The position numbers and the translations under genes are program-made. From G963677485 sp964519405 (GTDB taxonomy: Bacteria > Armatimonadota > HRBIN16), in assembly GCA_964519405.1 (NCBI GenBank), contig CAZFLA010000002.1, forward strand, positions 18,416 to 82,415: a stretch of DNA of 64,000 bases, in the 5' to 3' direction. The notes under the pieces were generated by a model. It made no database searches and was not told where the DNA came from. It saw nothing but the letters and a program-made list of their open reading frames with translations. The first letter of the stretch is position 1. The number at the start of each line of letters is the position of its first letter. Positions 8,591 to 17,824 of this stretch are shown here, piece after piece.

Positions 8591-10904
8591 TTATATGCGT
8601 TTGATCATGCGGGTACACTGCCACCCGTCTCGCTGAGTGCTGTAGTCAACATAGTCAACTAACTCGCCGATGATATACAGTCCAAAACCACCATCACGCG
8701 AACCATCAAAACATGGTGGGTTCACTGTCGAGGGGTCGAAAACTCTACCATGGTGCAGTACCAGCAACTCCACATAACTAGTATATAGGTTCGCTGCTAT
8801 CCGAATCTGCTGATCTTCAGCCCCGTCATAAGCATGCCGTATGACGTTGGTCACAGCCTCGCTGGTTACTAGCTCCATGCTGTCTGCATGATTTTTGCAG
8901 TGAGCATCATTAAGCATAAAGTCCTGAACGAACTCACGGATGTCAACTAAACAATCCATAGAGCTCATCACCTGCAGCTCCCTGCTTAACTCCAGATTTT
9001 CCGATGGAAGCTCACCTATCTTCACGATGACGCAGGTCAGGTCATCGGTAGATTTATCCTTGCCTGTCCACTCTTTGATGGTGTCGTATAAGTCGCCATG
9101 CCTGCCAACAAACTCCAACAGTCGATCTAACCCGAACAACTCACCATCAGCAGATTGTGCTTCCGTAACGCCGTCACTGTAGAACACGAAGATATCACCT
9201 TCATCAAATGGCGATTGAAACTGGTGATATTCTTCGTAAGGAGCAAATCCGAATGCAAGGTTGTCGCCAACGAGCACTTTACAACACTGAGTTGCTGCGC
9301 GATATACCACGGTGCTGGTATGGCCGCAATCTACATAAGTAATTGCCCGCTGCAGCAAATCAAACCGCGCATAACAGACGGTAACAAATGTCTCCAATGA
9401 TATCAACCGCTGCGAAAGCGTGCTCNNNNNNNNNNNNNNNNNNNNNNNNNNAAAGCTGATCATGAACACTTTGCACGATAGCATCGGCTCGCGGTATTGT
9501 GCCTGGAGCCACCATAGACAAAATCGAAGTCATCGCCTTAGGGAATTGGCTCTTCGTAGCAGCGCCTGTCAGCGCGGCCGGCACTCCCTTGCCCATAACA
9601 TCGCCCACCACTACATCGAACGCATACGCATCCCACTTATGGAAGTCGTAGAAGTCACCGTCTACGTCCTGCGAAGGCACTGTTAAGCTGGCAATTTCCA
9701 CACCCTTCATCCCACTCGGCGGCTGCCCAAGCAGCAGTGTCTGTTGTATGCGGCTGCCCGTCTCGCTTAGTGCCATCTCTGCAAGCTTGCGTTCTGTGAT
9801 ATCTCGGCCAACGGCCTGATACTCCGATACATGACCATGGTCATCTAACAGCAGCCGTATCTTCCACTGCTGCCAGCGTGTCGCACCGAGCTCACTCTGA
9901 CTGGTTTCGTATGTCGCCTGTAAATTGTCAAGCCCATAGTGGCGCAGCGCCTCTGCAGGAGTTTCACCCTCGTTAAGCGGTAAATGCGCGCCGAACTGCG
10001 TACCCAACAATGACATACGATGCTGTGCGAAATAGTCGCAGTATGTTTCATTCACAAAACTGAGCGTACCGTCTGCAGAGAACCGGCAGATCATTTCGGT
10101 CTGATCTTCTACAATAGCCCGATAGCGCTCTTCAGATGACTGCAAAGCCAACTCAGCTTGTTTGCGCTCGGTGATATCGCGAGCAACACCTACTAGGGCG
10201 AACTGCTGACCATCTTGATCTTCAATAAACGACCACGACAGCAAAACGGGAAATATCGTGCCATCGCTGCGTTTATGGTAATACTCGCCTTCAGCTTCCT
10301 GCAGATGGTCATTTAACAGATCAGAATCTATCTTGTCATGCCAAAGTATTGCGGTATTCGCACCCACAATCTCATCTTTTTTATATCCATATGTCTCACA
10401 AAATGCGCGGTTAACAAAGATAATCGTATTCGACAAATCAGTGATGAACACACTATCATGGATACTTTTAATGGCCTGCGACAGCATCCGCAGCTCGCGA
10501 TCGCGATTGAGCTCATCTATGACCTTATCTACCGTCAGCGGAAGAACCGTGAGGTAGCTGCGATCGGGGTCTTTGATGAGGTAATCACGCGCGCCGCGGC
10601 GCATGGCTTCTACTGCGATCTTTTCATCACCTGTACCTGTTGCAAAGATAATCGGTGTCTCTTTAACAAGGTCTATGATGTCAAACGCAGTGCCATCACC
10701 CAAAAAATAGTCCGTGAGAACAACATCAAACTGTTGTGATGCGATAATCTGCTTCGCTTCCGATATGGAGCCTGCGATGACATAGTCATACTTCAACTCC
10801 TGATCGCGAACCAGACGTTTAAACGCCATCTGATCCACGCGGTCATCTTCAACATATAGAATACGATGTGTAACCTCGTGGCTTAACATTCTATCCGTTG
10901 GCAT
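8591..10904 (-). CDS. Response regulator fused to PAS-PAS, SpoIIE-type PP2C phosphatase and RsbW-like ATPase (broken by assembly gap)
   Basis: One gene interrupted by 26 N at 9426-9451. The two sides are in different frames, so the true missing length must leave remainder 1 on division by 3; this is a gap artefact rather than a natural frameshift. Order: receiver domain (residues ~10-125, Asp in VVLTDYFLGDG), PAS 1 (~140-250), PAS 2 (~255-380), PP2C/SpoIIE domain with the metal Asp segment DVDGDFYDF and VVVGDVMGKGVPAAL before the gap, FYSDGVTEAQ and STDDLTCV after it, and finally a GHKL ATPase with the N box EAVTNVIRHAY and the G box GGFGLYII. It combines phosphatase and anti-sigma kinase in one chain. 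The start ATG overlaps the stop of the upstream regulator (TGATG). Confidence 0.88.
9426..9451. other. Assembly gap (26 N) inside the PP2C domain
   Basis: The N run removes the middle of the SpoIIE-type phosphatase domain. Reading frames on the two sides do not match if 26 is taken literally, so the length is an estimate. Confidence 0.95.
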
Positions 10905-11314
10905 CAGGGCAGCTCGCTTAAAGTCCAGTAGATATTGATGGTTCGCATCACCTCTACAAACTGAATGTAATCTACAGGTTTCAACATATACCCGGCGACA
11001 CTTAAACTAAAGCTCTCCAGGCGGTCTTGGTCAGCCCTAGATGTTGTTAATACCACCACGGGTATACTTCGCAGTTTGGGGTCTGCTTTCATATTTTTAA
11101 GCAGTTCTATGCCATTCATTTTGGGCATATTCAAATCCAGAAGAATTATGGCCGGCTGTTCGTTATCGCTGTTGCGTAAATACTCTAATGCTTGTTCACC
11201 ATCATTTACTGTAGTCAGTTGATTTGTAACATTAATCTCACGCAGAGCGCGCTTCACGGTCATCGCATCAACTTTGTCGTCCTCAACTAGAAGAATGCTC
11301 TTTCTCGTATTCAT
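10904..11314 (-). CDS. Single-domain response regulator, Rcp1 family
   Basis: 136 residues, one receiver domain. The acidic pair is in LLVEDDKVD, the phospho-acceptor Asp in IILLDLNMPKMNG, the Thr in VVVLTTS and the conserved Lys in YMLKPVD. The C-terminal tail ending YWTLSELP is typical of Rcp1-like regulators that serve phytochrome-type histidine kinases. I chose the ATG at 11314 because GAGGAG precedes it; an earlier in-frame start at 11344 lacks a site. It is coupled (TGATG) to the PP2C/ATPase fusion and probably receives phosphate from one of the HDLKAP-type histidine kinases upstream. Confidence 0.93.
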   Translation of the reverse strand: MNTRKSILLVEDDKVDAMTVKRALREINVTNQLTTVNDGEQALEYLRNSDNEQPAIILLDLNMPKMNGIELLKNMKADPKLRSIPVVVLTTSRADQDRLESFSLSVAGYMLKPVDYIQFVEVMRTINIYWTLSELP

Positions 11315-11625
11315 AATCTCCTCATTTATGTATGGTGAAGTCATGCATATATAGCTAGTATACCTAGACTAGCGGCTGATAGACAGTACACATGATCGGT
11401 CGCATAGCTTCGATCGAAATGCTTTCACTTACTGGAGAATGGATAATACCCGGTGTTACTGTTGCACACTGATTTTTCGTGACACAAACATCCGCCGTAT
11501 ACATCTTGATTCATGAAAGATAACTAAGCCCTTTGAGTTGAGCCTCCTTGGTTTTTACCAGCTTGCCAAAGATCCCAGCTTAATGTGACTTAATCTAAGG
11601 TTCCGTAAAAGGTCGATTTGGCAAA
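11315..11625. other. Intergenic region, no gene seen
   Basis: About 310 bases between the SUFU-domain gene and the response regulator, both on the minus strand. A TATACT that could serve as a minus-strand -10 element lies near 11357, without a convincing -35. I see no RNA gene or terminator with a T tract. Confidence 0.5.
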
Positions 11626-12255
11626 TCATTCTACGGCATCAATGATGGACTTCCTACCCTCATCTACAATAGGACTTATTCGTGCATCCCTCAACAAATC
11701 GTCTAACGCAGCGCCGCCATACTTCGCCTTATATTCCATTTCCAAATCGTTAATCGGAACTAGCCATATAAAATCGACTTTATCACCATCAATTGTAAGA
11801 TTGTTAAATCCTTCGGGTTCGAAGTATGGTGGAAGTAAAAAGAAGCCTGTCAGCAATGAAGGCTCATCAGTCATTGGCATCCCATACGCAATTGTGTGCC
11901 ACCAATGCAGGAAAGTTTTTTTGTCAAAGGGCATCTCCGATAGGGTCTTTAGTACATTAAACATCCAAGTTTGAGGTTCTTTGGCATACATCAGTATTTC
12001 GGCTCGTGGAGCAATCTCAAAAGGCATTCCTTTAGGAATGAATTGCTTTGCATCGCTCATTCCTGCAGTAATCAGAGTCCAATAATCACGGTCACCGTGA
12101 GGTCCAAACTGATAAATATCGATGTGTGGGGACTTATTATCAGTCGAATGATACATATCATTACTCATTGGACCGAACATTTGTTCATAATACTTCTCTC
12201 TATGTTCGGTTGCCTCTTGGCTATTTGAATTCTTCTTGGAAAACGAATTAAACAT
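11626..12255 (-). CDS. Suppressor-of-fused (SUFU) domain protein
   Basis: 209 residues from an ATG with AGAGGG upstream; a GTG start 14 codons earlier is possible. The order HIDIYQFGP, DYWTLITAGMSD, RAEILMYA, MPFDKKTFLHWWHTIAYG, TGFFLLPP and VPINDLEMEYKAKYG matches the bacterial SUFU-like domain family. Bacterial members often occur as standalone soluble proteins, sometimes as immunity proteins; their role is mostly unknown. No toxin partner lies beside it. It sits inside a sensory gene block on the same strand but is separated on both sides by non-coding DNA, so it may be independent. Confidence 0.75.
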   Translation of the reverse strand: MFNSFSKKNSNSQEATEHREKYYEQMFGPMSNDMYHSTDNKSPHIDIYQFGPHGDRDYWTLITAGMSDAKQFIPKGMPFEIAPRAEILMYAKEPQTWMFNVLKTLSEMPFDKKTFLHWWHTIAYGMPMTDEPSLLTGFFLLPPYFEPEGFNNLTIDGDKVDFIWLVPINDLEMEYKAKYGGAALDDLLRDARISPIVDEGRKSIIDAVE

Positions 12256-12397
12256 AACAGCCCTCTTGCAATCTCTATATGCTTGATCTAGACCCACTCA
12301 GAAACTTGTTTACGTTATATACAGTTGCCCCAATTGTCGACACATCGGCAATGCACTCAACTAAGTGCGAATACTAGAACTCTGCAACATATCTAGG

Positions 12398-14992
12398 TTA
12401 CCCGTTGACGGTAGTGTCAGGTTGGTTTTTAGGGAACTTAAACGTGAACGTTGTTCCTTTGTCTGGGCTGCTGTCTAACCAAACCTCACCACCGCATATC
12501 TCAATTATTTTTTTCACCTGAGCCAAGCCAATACCCGTGCCTTCAGATTCATCACCAAGAGGTGCAGCTTGAATAACATCGAAAACCTGGTCTTTCAGGT
12601 TTGGATCAATATCAGGGCCCGAGTCCGATATAGCAAACTCGTGCATCTCACCCGCATCTCGATACGTAACAACCACAACACCTGGCATTGGATCCATATG
12701 ACGAATGGCATTTTCCAGTAAATTACGAAATACCTGCTTAAGACTTGACTGTGAAGCGTTCACTTTCGGTAATGTAACTGGAACCTCAAGTTTGTGTTTA
12801 TCGTTAAAGTTTAACGACACAAAAAGCTCATGCACCAATGCATTGATATCAACTATTTCAATGCGGCTTCTGGTGTGCTCTACGCGTGCAAAACTTAACA
12901 CACCCTCCACTAAGACCTGCATCCGATGTACCTTGTCTACAAGCAAATCAAGAATTTCTTTGCCGTGTTCGTCCAGCACATCAGTATAGTCTTTAGCTAG
13001 CCAATCTGTTAGGCTGTTTAACGAGCGCAGGGGTGCTTTCAGGTCGTGTGATGCCACATATGCAAATTCGCTCAGTTCTCTATTAGCCGTTTGCAAATTA
13101 GCCATCAGCTGCTGACGGCGTGCCTCAGCTTCCTGCCGTTCGCGTTCATACCCAAACCACTGAGCCACCATCTGAAGTATCTCCATAGAGATGTCATCGG
13201 CTTCATAATAGTTCTCAGCTAATTCGCAGGCTATACCACCTGTTACCAGTCCATCCACGGTAAATGGCACCCACATCATCGTATGGCTTTGCGCATCAGA
13301 ATCACAGGTGCACTTCATTACACAATTGCGTACATCAACATCATCGCTTCTGGTTTGGCCGTCCAGCGATATATAACTGCCATCAAGCCAACGCACATTA
13401 CCCACTGCGCAGATAGTTTCAAGCCCTACTGCTTGCTGATGAACTAGCGTCACGCTTTTTAGGTGTGTTTCATGCATTAACATCTGCAAAAGCTGCCGCT
13501 GCTTCATTTCAAATGCCAACTCAGGATCACTTGTGATGTCATGCACTAGTTTCAGCCTTGCGGTATACAGCTGCTTGCGTTTTGCATCGTTCTCCAACAC
13601 TCTGGCCATATGAGCAAAGTTTGTAGTCAGAGCATCTAGTTCCTTGATATCGGACGATACAACTTCAGGAGCCATCTGACCATGCGTAATAGCTGATGAC
13701 GCCGATACAAGCCCCTCAATGGGGGCACTAATCAAGTGGGCTAACTGAGTGGAACGCACCGCCAGTAACCACGATACAGCCACTGTCAACAGCATAGCAA
13801 CCAGGAACGCGATCACGCCTAGATACTTCGCCAACTCTTCAACATCAACCATCGGCTGATATATTAAGTCGCGTTCTGCCATAGTGACAACGCGCCAACC
13901 CGTATTGGGAACCGTGCTTGAGGCAATGACGAAATTCTTACCAAATATGGAAGCTGTATTGATATCCCTATCGTTCAGCAATACAGGACGAAAGGCTGAT
14001 AAAACTTCTGGTCGTGCTTTATCTATAAGGTTGTACTGGCTGGGTTTTAAGACGGTACCAAGTATCGGCATGGAATAGTTGTGGCCAGTTAACTCCTTCA
14101 TATTTAGCCATCTGGCAATATTATCAGGCATAGCGATGATGGTGCCACGACTATCAACCAGCATCGACTGCGTGCCATACGGCAAAACATCGTTAAACAG
14201 GTTCTGGATGATTTCGTTAATGGTAACATCAATTCCGGTAACGCCTTCCAGAAAATTACCTCTGTACACTGGTGAGATACAGCTTACGAGCCAACCTTTG
14301 CCTGCAGGATCAAGATAGGCTTTTGTCCACACAGGTTTACGCGAGGGATTATGCTTAGCATCGGCCATATAGTAGAAGTTGTAATCAGGAATACGCATAT
14401 TTGGTGTGTATCCCTCCCACTTCCAGATGTCCTTCTGGTAAGGGTAATACCGACACATACTGTCATATGAGTTGAAATATACAGCCACAATGGAGGGGTC
14501 GATGGTCATCAAGCTTTTTGCGAAGGGATCTACAGATTCCGTGATTCTGCGCTTCTTGAGCTGTTCCACTCCTTGCGGGGTACGCGCGCTATACCAAATA
14601 TAAGACCCGCCGTTGTCGTTGGTTTTATAAGTGACCCCATTAGGTGCTACGGCAAACTGTGCATCGGGTTTAGGCAGACTCCCAACAAATTCATCAGAAA
14701 ACAACCGCGCATATTGCTGACGCAGAAGTTCGGAGGCGCAGTAGATATTGCCAGTAGCTGCGTCAATACGATTGGCTTTCATCTGCGCTATTGACTGCAT
14801 TTCCGACTGCACATTTTTAAGTACCAAACGGCGTGAAGCCGTACCTGCAAGGTTCATCACGACAAGGAATACAGCAATCAACACCAGTTGGATACCTAAT
14901 AACGGATATAACCCCAGCCGTCGATATGCATTCTGCAAAATATCGCGAATGGAGGTTACCTTATTAGCTCTGCCACCGGGAAATCTACTCAA
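12398..14992 (-). CDS. Sensor histidine kinase with Cache sensor, HAMP and GAF domains
   Basis: 864 residues from a TTG start 13 bases after the upstream stop. A membrane helix at ~30-52 and another at ~380-405 bracket a periplasmic double-Cache-like sensor. A HAMP segment, a GAF-like domain (~500-620, rich in Cys: CVMKCTCDSD), a HisKA helix with the phospho-His in YVASHDLKAPLRS, and a HATPase with NAIRH and GTGIGLAQVKKI follow. The HDLKAPLRS type usually pairs with Rcp1-like single-domain regulators, one of which is encoded downstream. The ligand is unknown; Cache domains commonly bind small organic acids or amino acids. Confidence 0.9.
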   Translation of the reverse strand: MSRFPGGRANKVTSIRDILQNAYRRLGLYPLLGIQLVLIAVFLVVMNLAGTASRRLVLKNVQSEMQSIAQMKANRIDAATGNIYCASELLRQQYARLFSDEFVGSLPKPDAQFAVAPNGVTYKTNDNGGSYIWYSARTPQGVEQLKKRRITESVDPFAKSLMTIDPSIVAVYFNSYDSMCRYYPYQKDIWKWEGYTPNMRIPDYNFYYMADAKHNPSRKPVWTKAYLDPAGKGWLVSCISPVYRGNFLEGVTGIDVTINEIIQNLFNDVLPYGTQSMLVDSRGTIIAMPDNIARWLNMKELTGHNYSMPILGTVLKPSQYNLIDKARPEVLSAFRPVLLNDRDINTASIFGKNFVIASSTVPNTGWRVVTMAERDLIYQPMVDVEELAKYLGVIAFLVAMLLTVAVSWLLAVRSTQLAHLISAPIEGLVSASSAITHGQMAPEVVSSDIKELDALTTNFAHMARVLENDAKRKQLYTARLKLVHDITSDPELAFEMKQRQLLQMLMHETHLKSVTLVHQQAVGLETICAVGNVRWLDGSYISLDGQTRSDDVDVRNCVMKCTCDSDAQSHTMMWVPFTVDGLVTGGIACELAENYYEADDISMEILQMVAQWFGYERERQEAEARRQQLMANLQTANRELSEFAYVASHDLKAPLRSLNSLTDWLAKDYTDVLDEHGKEILDLLVDKVHRMQVLVEGVLSFARVEHTRSRIEIVDINALVHELFVSLNFNDKHKLEVPVTLPKVNASQSSLKQVFRNLLENAIRHMDPMPGVVVVTYRDAGEMHEFAISDSGPDIDPNLKDQVFDVIQAAPLGDESEGTGIGLAQVKKIIEICGGEVWLDSSPDKGTTFTFKFPKNQPDTTVNG

Positions 14993-15005
14993 AGAACACT
15001 ATTTC

Positions 15006-17279
15006 CTATTCGTTTTTATTATCTGCTAGTACTCTGGCGATTAATGCCGACATCTCTTTAATTCGGAATGGCTTTACGATAGCTCCCTTAAATCCGTAAG
15101 CCTTAGGATCGGCCAATATCGGGTCATTCGAATATCCGCTGGCAACAATAGCATTAACATCAGGGTCTATTCGAAGCAGCTCTGAAATGGTTTCTCGACC
15201 ACCCATACCATTGGGGATGGTCAGGTCCATGATCACAAGATCAATCTTGCGGTCTTGTTCCATCGCAGCTTTATAATGAGCGATCGCTTGTTCACCATTT
15301 TCTGAGGTTATTGGTTCGTATCCCAACTTGGTAACTAAATTCGTCATGAATTCAAGTATCGGCACTTCGTCATCCATCATGAGGATACGCCCTGTACCCT
15401 TCACCATTTTGGAGTTCGTGTCGGATATGCAGCTGGTCGGTTGATCGGTAGCGGGTAGATAAACCGTAAAGAGCGCCCCCTCACCCTCCACAGATTCAAC
15501 CTGAATAACGCCGTCGTGGTTATGTACGATACTAAAGACGATTGCTAGACCTAATCCGCGTCCATCTGGCCGTGTGGTAAAGAACGGGTCGAAAATCAGT
15601 GATATGACATCAGGAGATATACCTGGGCCCTTATCTTCTACTTCAACACGAACGTATCGCCCCCCCTTAAGCAAGGGGACGGCACCATCATCAAGACTGC
15701 AGTTATGCATCCTCACATAGATATTGCCCTTGTCAGCTAAGGCGATTCGAGCATTGATAATGAGGTTGTGCAGCACTTGAAACATCTGGCCTTCATCGGC
15801 GTCTACTGCCCATAACCCAGGATCAATGTCGTATATCATAGCGCAGCTGCTTCCGCTGGTTGCGAATTCGCCTGACTGCATCGCGGTAGGGCCGAGGTTC
15901 ATGGGATGGCGCACGGGTGTGCCGCCGCGTGCGAAAATCAACAGCTGTGTCGCCAAGTTTGCAGCTCTTTGGCAACCGCGTTCTGCACGGGTTAGACCCG
16001 TTCTCAGCGGATGCTCTTCCGGCAAACTCTCCTTGGCTAACGAGATATCGCCTAAGACAGGGGTAAGGATATTGCGAAAGTCATGTGCTATTCCCCCTGC
16101 CAACAGGTTGATTGACTCCAAGCGGTTAAGGCGACGTAACTCACGGTCGATCTGTTCGCTTCGCGTGACATCACGAAACACCAGCACTGCGCCGGTGCGA
16201 ACTTCATCTTGCCCATGAAGCGTGTTCATATCCAGCTGAAGCAACTGATCTACTTCTGATTTACTGTCCAATACTACTTGGCCAAACACCGACTTGGACT
16301 GAGTTGGCGCACACTGGTTCAAACTGATATCAATGGGGTCATCGATATCTTCCCACCGAATGGTCATGATATCCTGAAGTAACTGCCCCAGCATCTGATC
16401 TTCTGTCAGTCCAAGAACCTCGCTGGCCGCTTTGTTAACCATCACCACGTAGCCATCTTTATTTACCGATATCACGCCGTCGCGTATAGACTGTACGGTG
16501 ACATTTAGCAGTTCCTTCTCTTGGTAAAGGCTTTGCTGCATCTCCTGAGACTCGCTGGTATCGGTGTTCACAAGAACAATGCGTTTGGTTTGTTGAAGAA
16601 TGACATATGGGTAAACTTGCACTCTCGCCCATTCAAAATGGCCGTCAGCACAACGAATTTTGCAAGTCGTGTTTGTTTCGGAGTTTGCCGTATTGTCTAT
16701 ATTACTTATCGTCAGTGAAGGTTGAAACAGCTCCACACAACTAATATTCTCAGACAACAGTTTCTCGGCATTGGCCCCGGTTTTTGCGATAAAAGTATTG
16801 TTGGCGAACTCAATACGCCCTGCATTGTCTGTTACGCAAATAGGGTGATTTATATGTTGGAATACATCGTATATACGCTGGACTTCATGCAGAGCAATCC
16901 GGCTTTTTACCGACGACCAACGAAGATAAACCTGTTCCATTAACGCGAGAAGCGGCTCGGGAGCAAGATGATCCCATTCATCCAATAATACATCGGCAGC
17001 ACCATCACGAAATGCATGGAACACATCCGATTCGTTAACTCTGCCGGCAACATAGATCAGCGGTATCGTCCGATAATCTCTGCACAAATCCAAAACACAG
17101 CCGTCATTACCCGCATTGTCTGCAACTATCACGTCAAACGACTGACTGCCAAGTAATATGCGCGCGCTTGCTAATGAAGACACAGACGAAATGACGAGGT
17201 TTGGCGCCAACTGCCGCAGCTGTTCGGTCAGTTGATGCACACCGGAACCGTGAATGATAAATAGGATATTCATTATCAT
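15006..17279 (-). CDS. Hybrid histidine kinase (REC-like, PAS, PAS, HisKA, HATPase, REC)
   Basis: 757 residues, no membrane helix, so cytoplasmic. Residues 1-120 look like a receiver with Asp in VIVADNAGNDG but a weak start. Two PAS domains follow (~140-260 and ~270-390), then HisKA with LAGGIAHDFRNIL, HATPase with NARIAL, DKGPGIS and GRGLGLAIV, and a complete C-terminal receiver (MMDDE, VIMDLTIPNGMGG, IVKPF). The kinase core is of the NtrB-like hybrid type and differs from its HDLKAP neighbours. It lies between the receiver-like gene (upstream) and the Cache kinase (downstream) with short gaps, so a phosphorelay operon is likely. Confidence 0.92.
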   Translation of the reverse strand: MIMNILFIIHGSGVHQLTEQLRQLAPNLVISSVSSLASARILLGSQSFDVIVADNAGNDGCVLDLCRDYRTIPLIYVAGRVNESDVFHAFRDGAADVLLDEWDHLAPEPLLALMEQVYLRWSSVKSRIALHEVQRIYDVFQHINHPICVTDNAGRIEFANNTFIAKTGANAEKLLSENISCVELFQPSLTISNIDNTANSETNTTCKIRCADGHFEWARVQVYPYVILQQTKRIVLVNTDTSESQEMQQSLYQEKELLNVTVQSIRDGVISVNKDGYVVMVNKAASEVLGLTEDQMLGQLLQDIMTIRWEDIDDPIDISLNQCAPTQSKSVFGQVVLDSKSEVDQLLQLDMNTLHGQDEVRTGAVLVFRDVTRSEQIDRELRRLNRLESINLLAGGIAHDFRNILTPVLGDISLAKESLPEEHPLRTGLTRAERGCQRAANLATQLLIFARGGTPVRHPMNLGPTAMQSGEFATSGSSCAMIYDIDPGLWAVDADEGQMFQVLHNLIINARIALADKGNIYVRMHNCSLDDGAVPLLKGGRYVRVEVEDKGPGISPDVISLIFDPFFTTRPDGRGLGLAIVFSIVHNHDGVIQVESVEGEGALFTVYLPATDQPTSCISDTNSKMVKGTGRILMMDDEVPILEFMTNLVTKLGYEPITSENGEQAIAHYKAAMEQDRKIDLVIMDLTIPNGMGGRETISELLRIDPDVNAIVASGYSNDPILADPKAYGFKGAIVKPFRIKEMSALIARVLADNKNE

Positions 17280-17319
17280 ATATCCGCTATTCTATATGTA
17301 TCTCACATTATGATGTGTG

Positions 17320-17739
17320 TTAGTCTGGCAGTTCCGACATCCGCCAGTAGTCGCCGATAACACGAAGCAATTCAGCCATATTCTGGGAGTCGGGACTAAA
17401 CTGAAATAAACCTGCGGCACCTTCCGAAAAACAGTCTTGGCAAATTTTCGCATCATAGTTTCGCCCCACAATAAGTAAAGGAAAATGGCGCAGAACTTTA
17501 TGATGTTTGATCGTCCGCAGATATATCAATCCATCGTAAACTTTGAAGTCACATATTAGCAACAGGATCGTGTTGGGCGCAAGTTTATCAGGCACCTTAC
17601 TCAACATTTGCAGCAGCGCATTAATATCCTCAATGATATGCAATCGCAGCCCAATACCATACATCGATGCAGCTTCAGTAAACAACCCTTGGGTTGATAG
17701 CTCAGAGTCTAAAAGAAAAACATTTATTTCACCCCGCAT
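17320..17739 (-). CDS. Atypical receiver-domain protein, Rcp1-like
   Basis: 139 residues from an ATG at 17739 preceded by AAGGGGGG; an upstream in-frame extension to 17844 lacks such a site and would overlap the preceding kinase gene. The C-terminus DYWRMSELPD resembles the YWTLSELP end of the true regulator at 10904-11314, so it belongs to the same family. The N-terminal acidic pair is reduced (FLLDSEL), the segment after the likely acceptor Asp (LLICDFKVYDG) is two residues short, and the late Lys-Pro is replaced by FSPD. It probably is not phosphorylated in the usual way and may compete with or bind a kinase. Confidence 0.75.
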   Translation of the reverse strand: MRGEINVFLLDSELSTQGLFTEAASMYGIGLRLHIIEDINALLQMLSKVPDKLAPNTILLLICDFKVYDGLIYLRTIKHHKVLRHFPLLIVGRNYDAKICQDCFSEGAAGLFQFSPDSQNMAELLRVIGDYWRMSELPD

Positions 17740-17824
17740 ATATCCCCCCTTATAAAATATATAGCTGCCAAATGAGTCGATCAATGTAATTATCGTACCT
17801 GAAAGCACAGGTATATTCCAGCGA

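Noticed and set aside
9360..9484. A natural frameshift or gene split between the receiver/PAS part and the PP2C/ATPase part
   Set aside because: The break coincides with an N run, and the PP2C domain is continuous across it, so a gap artefact explains it.
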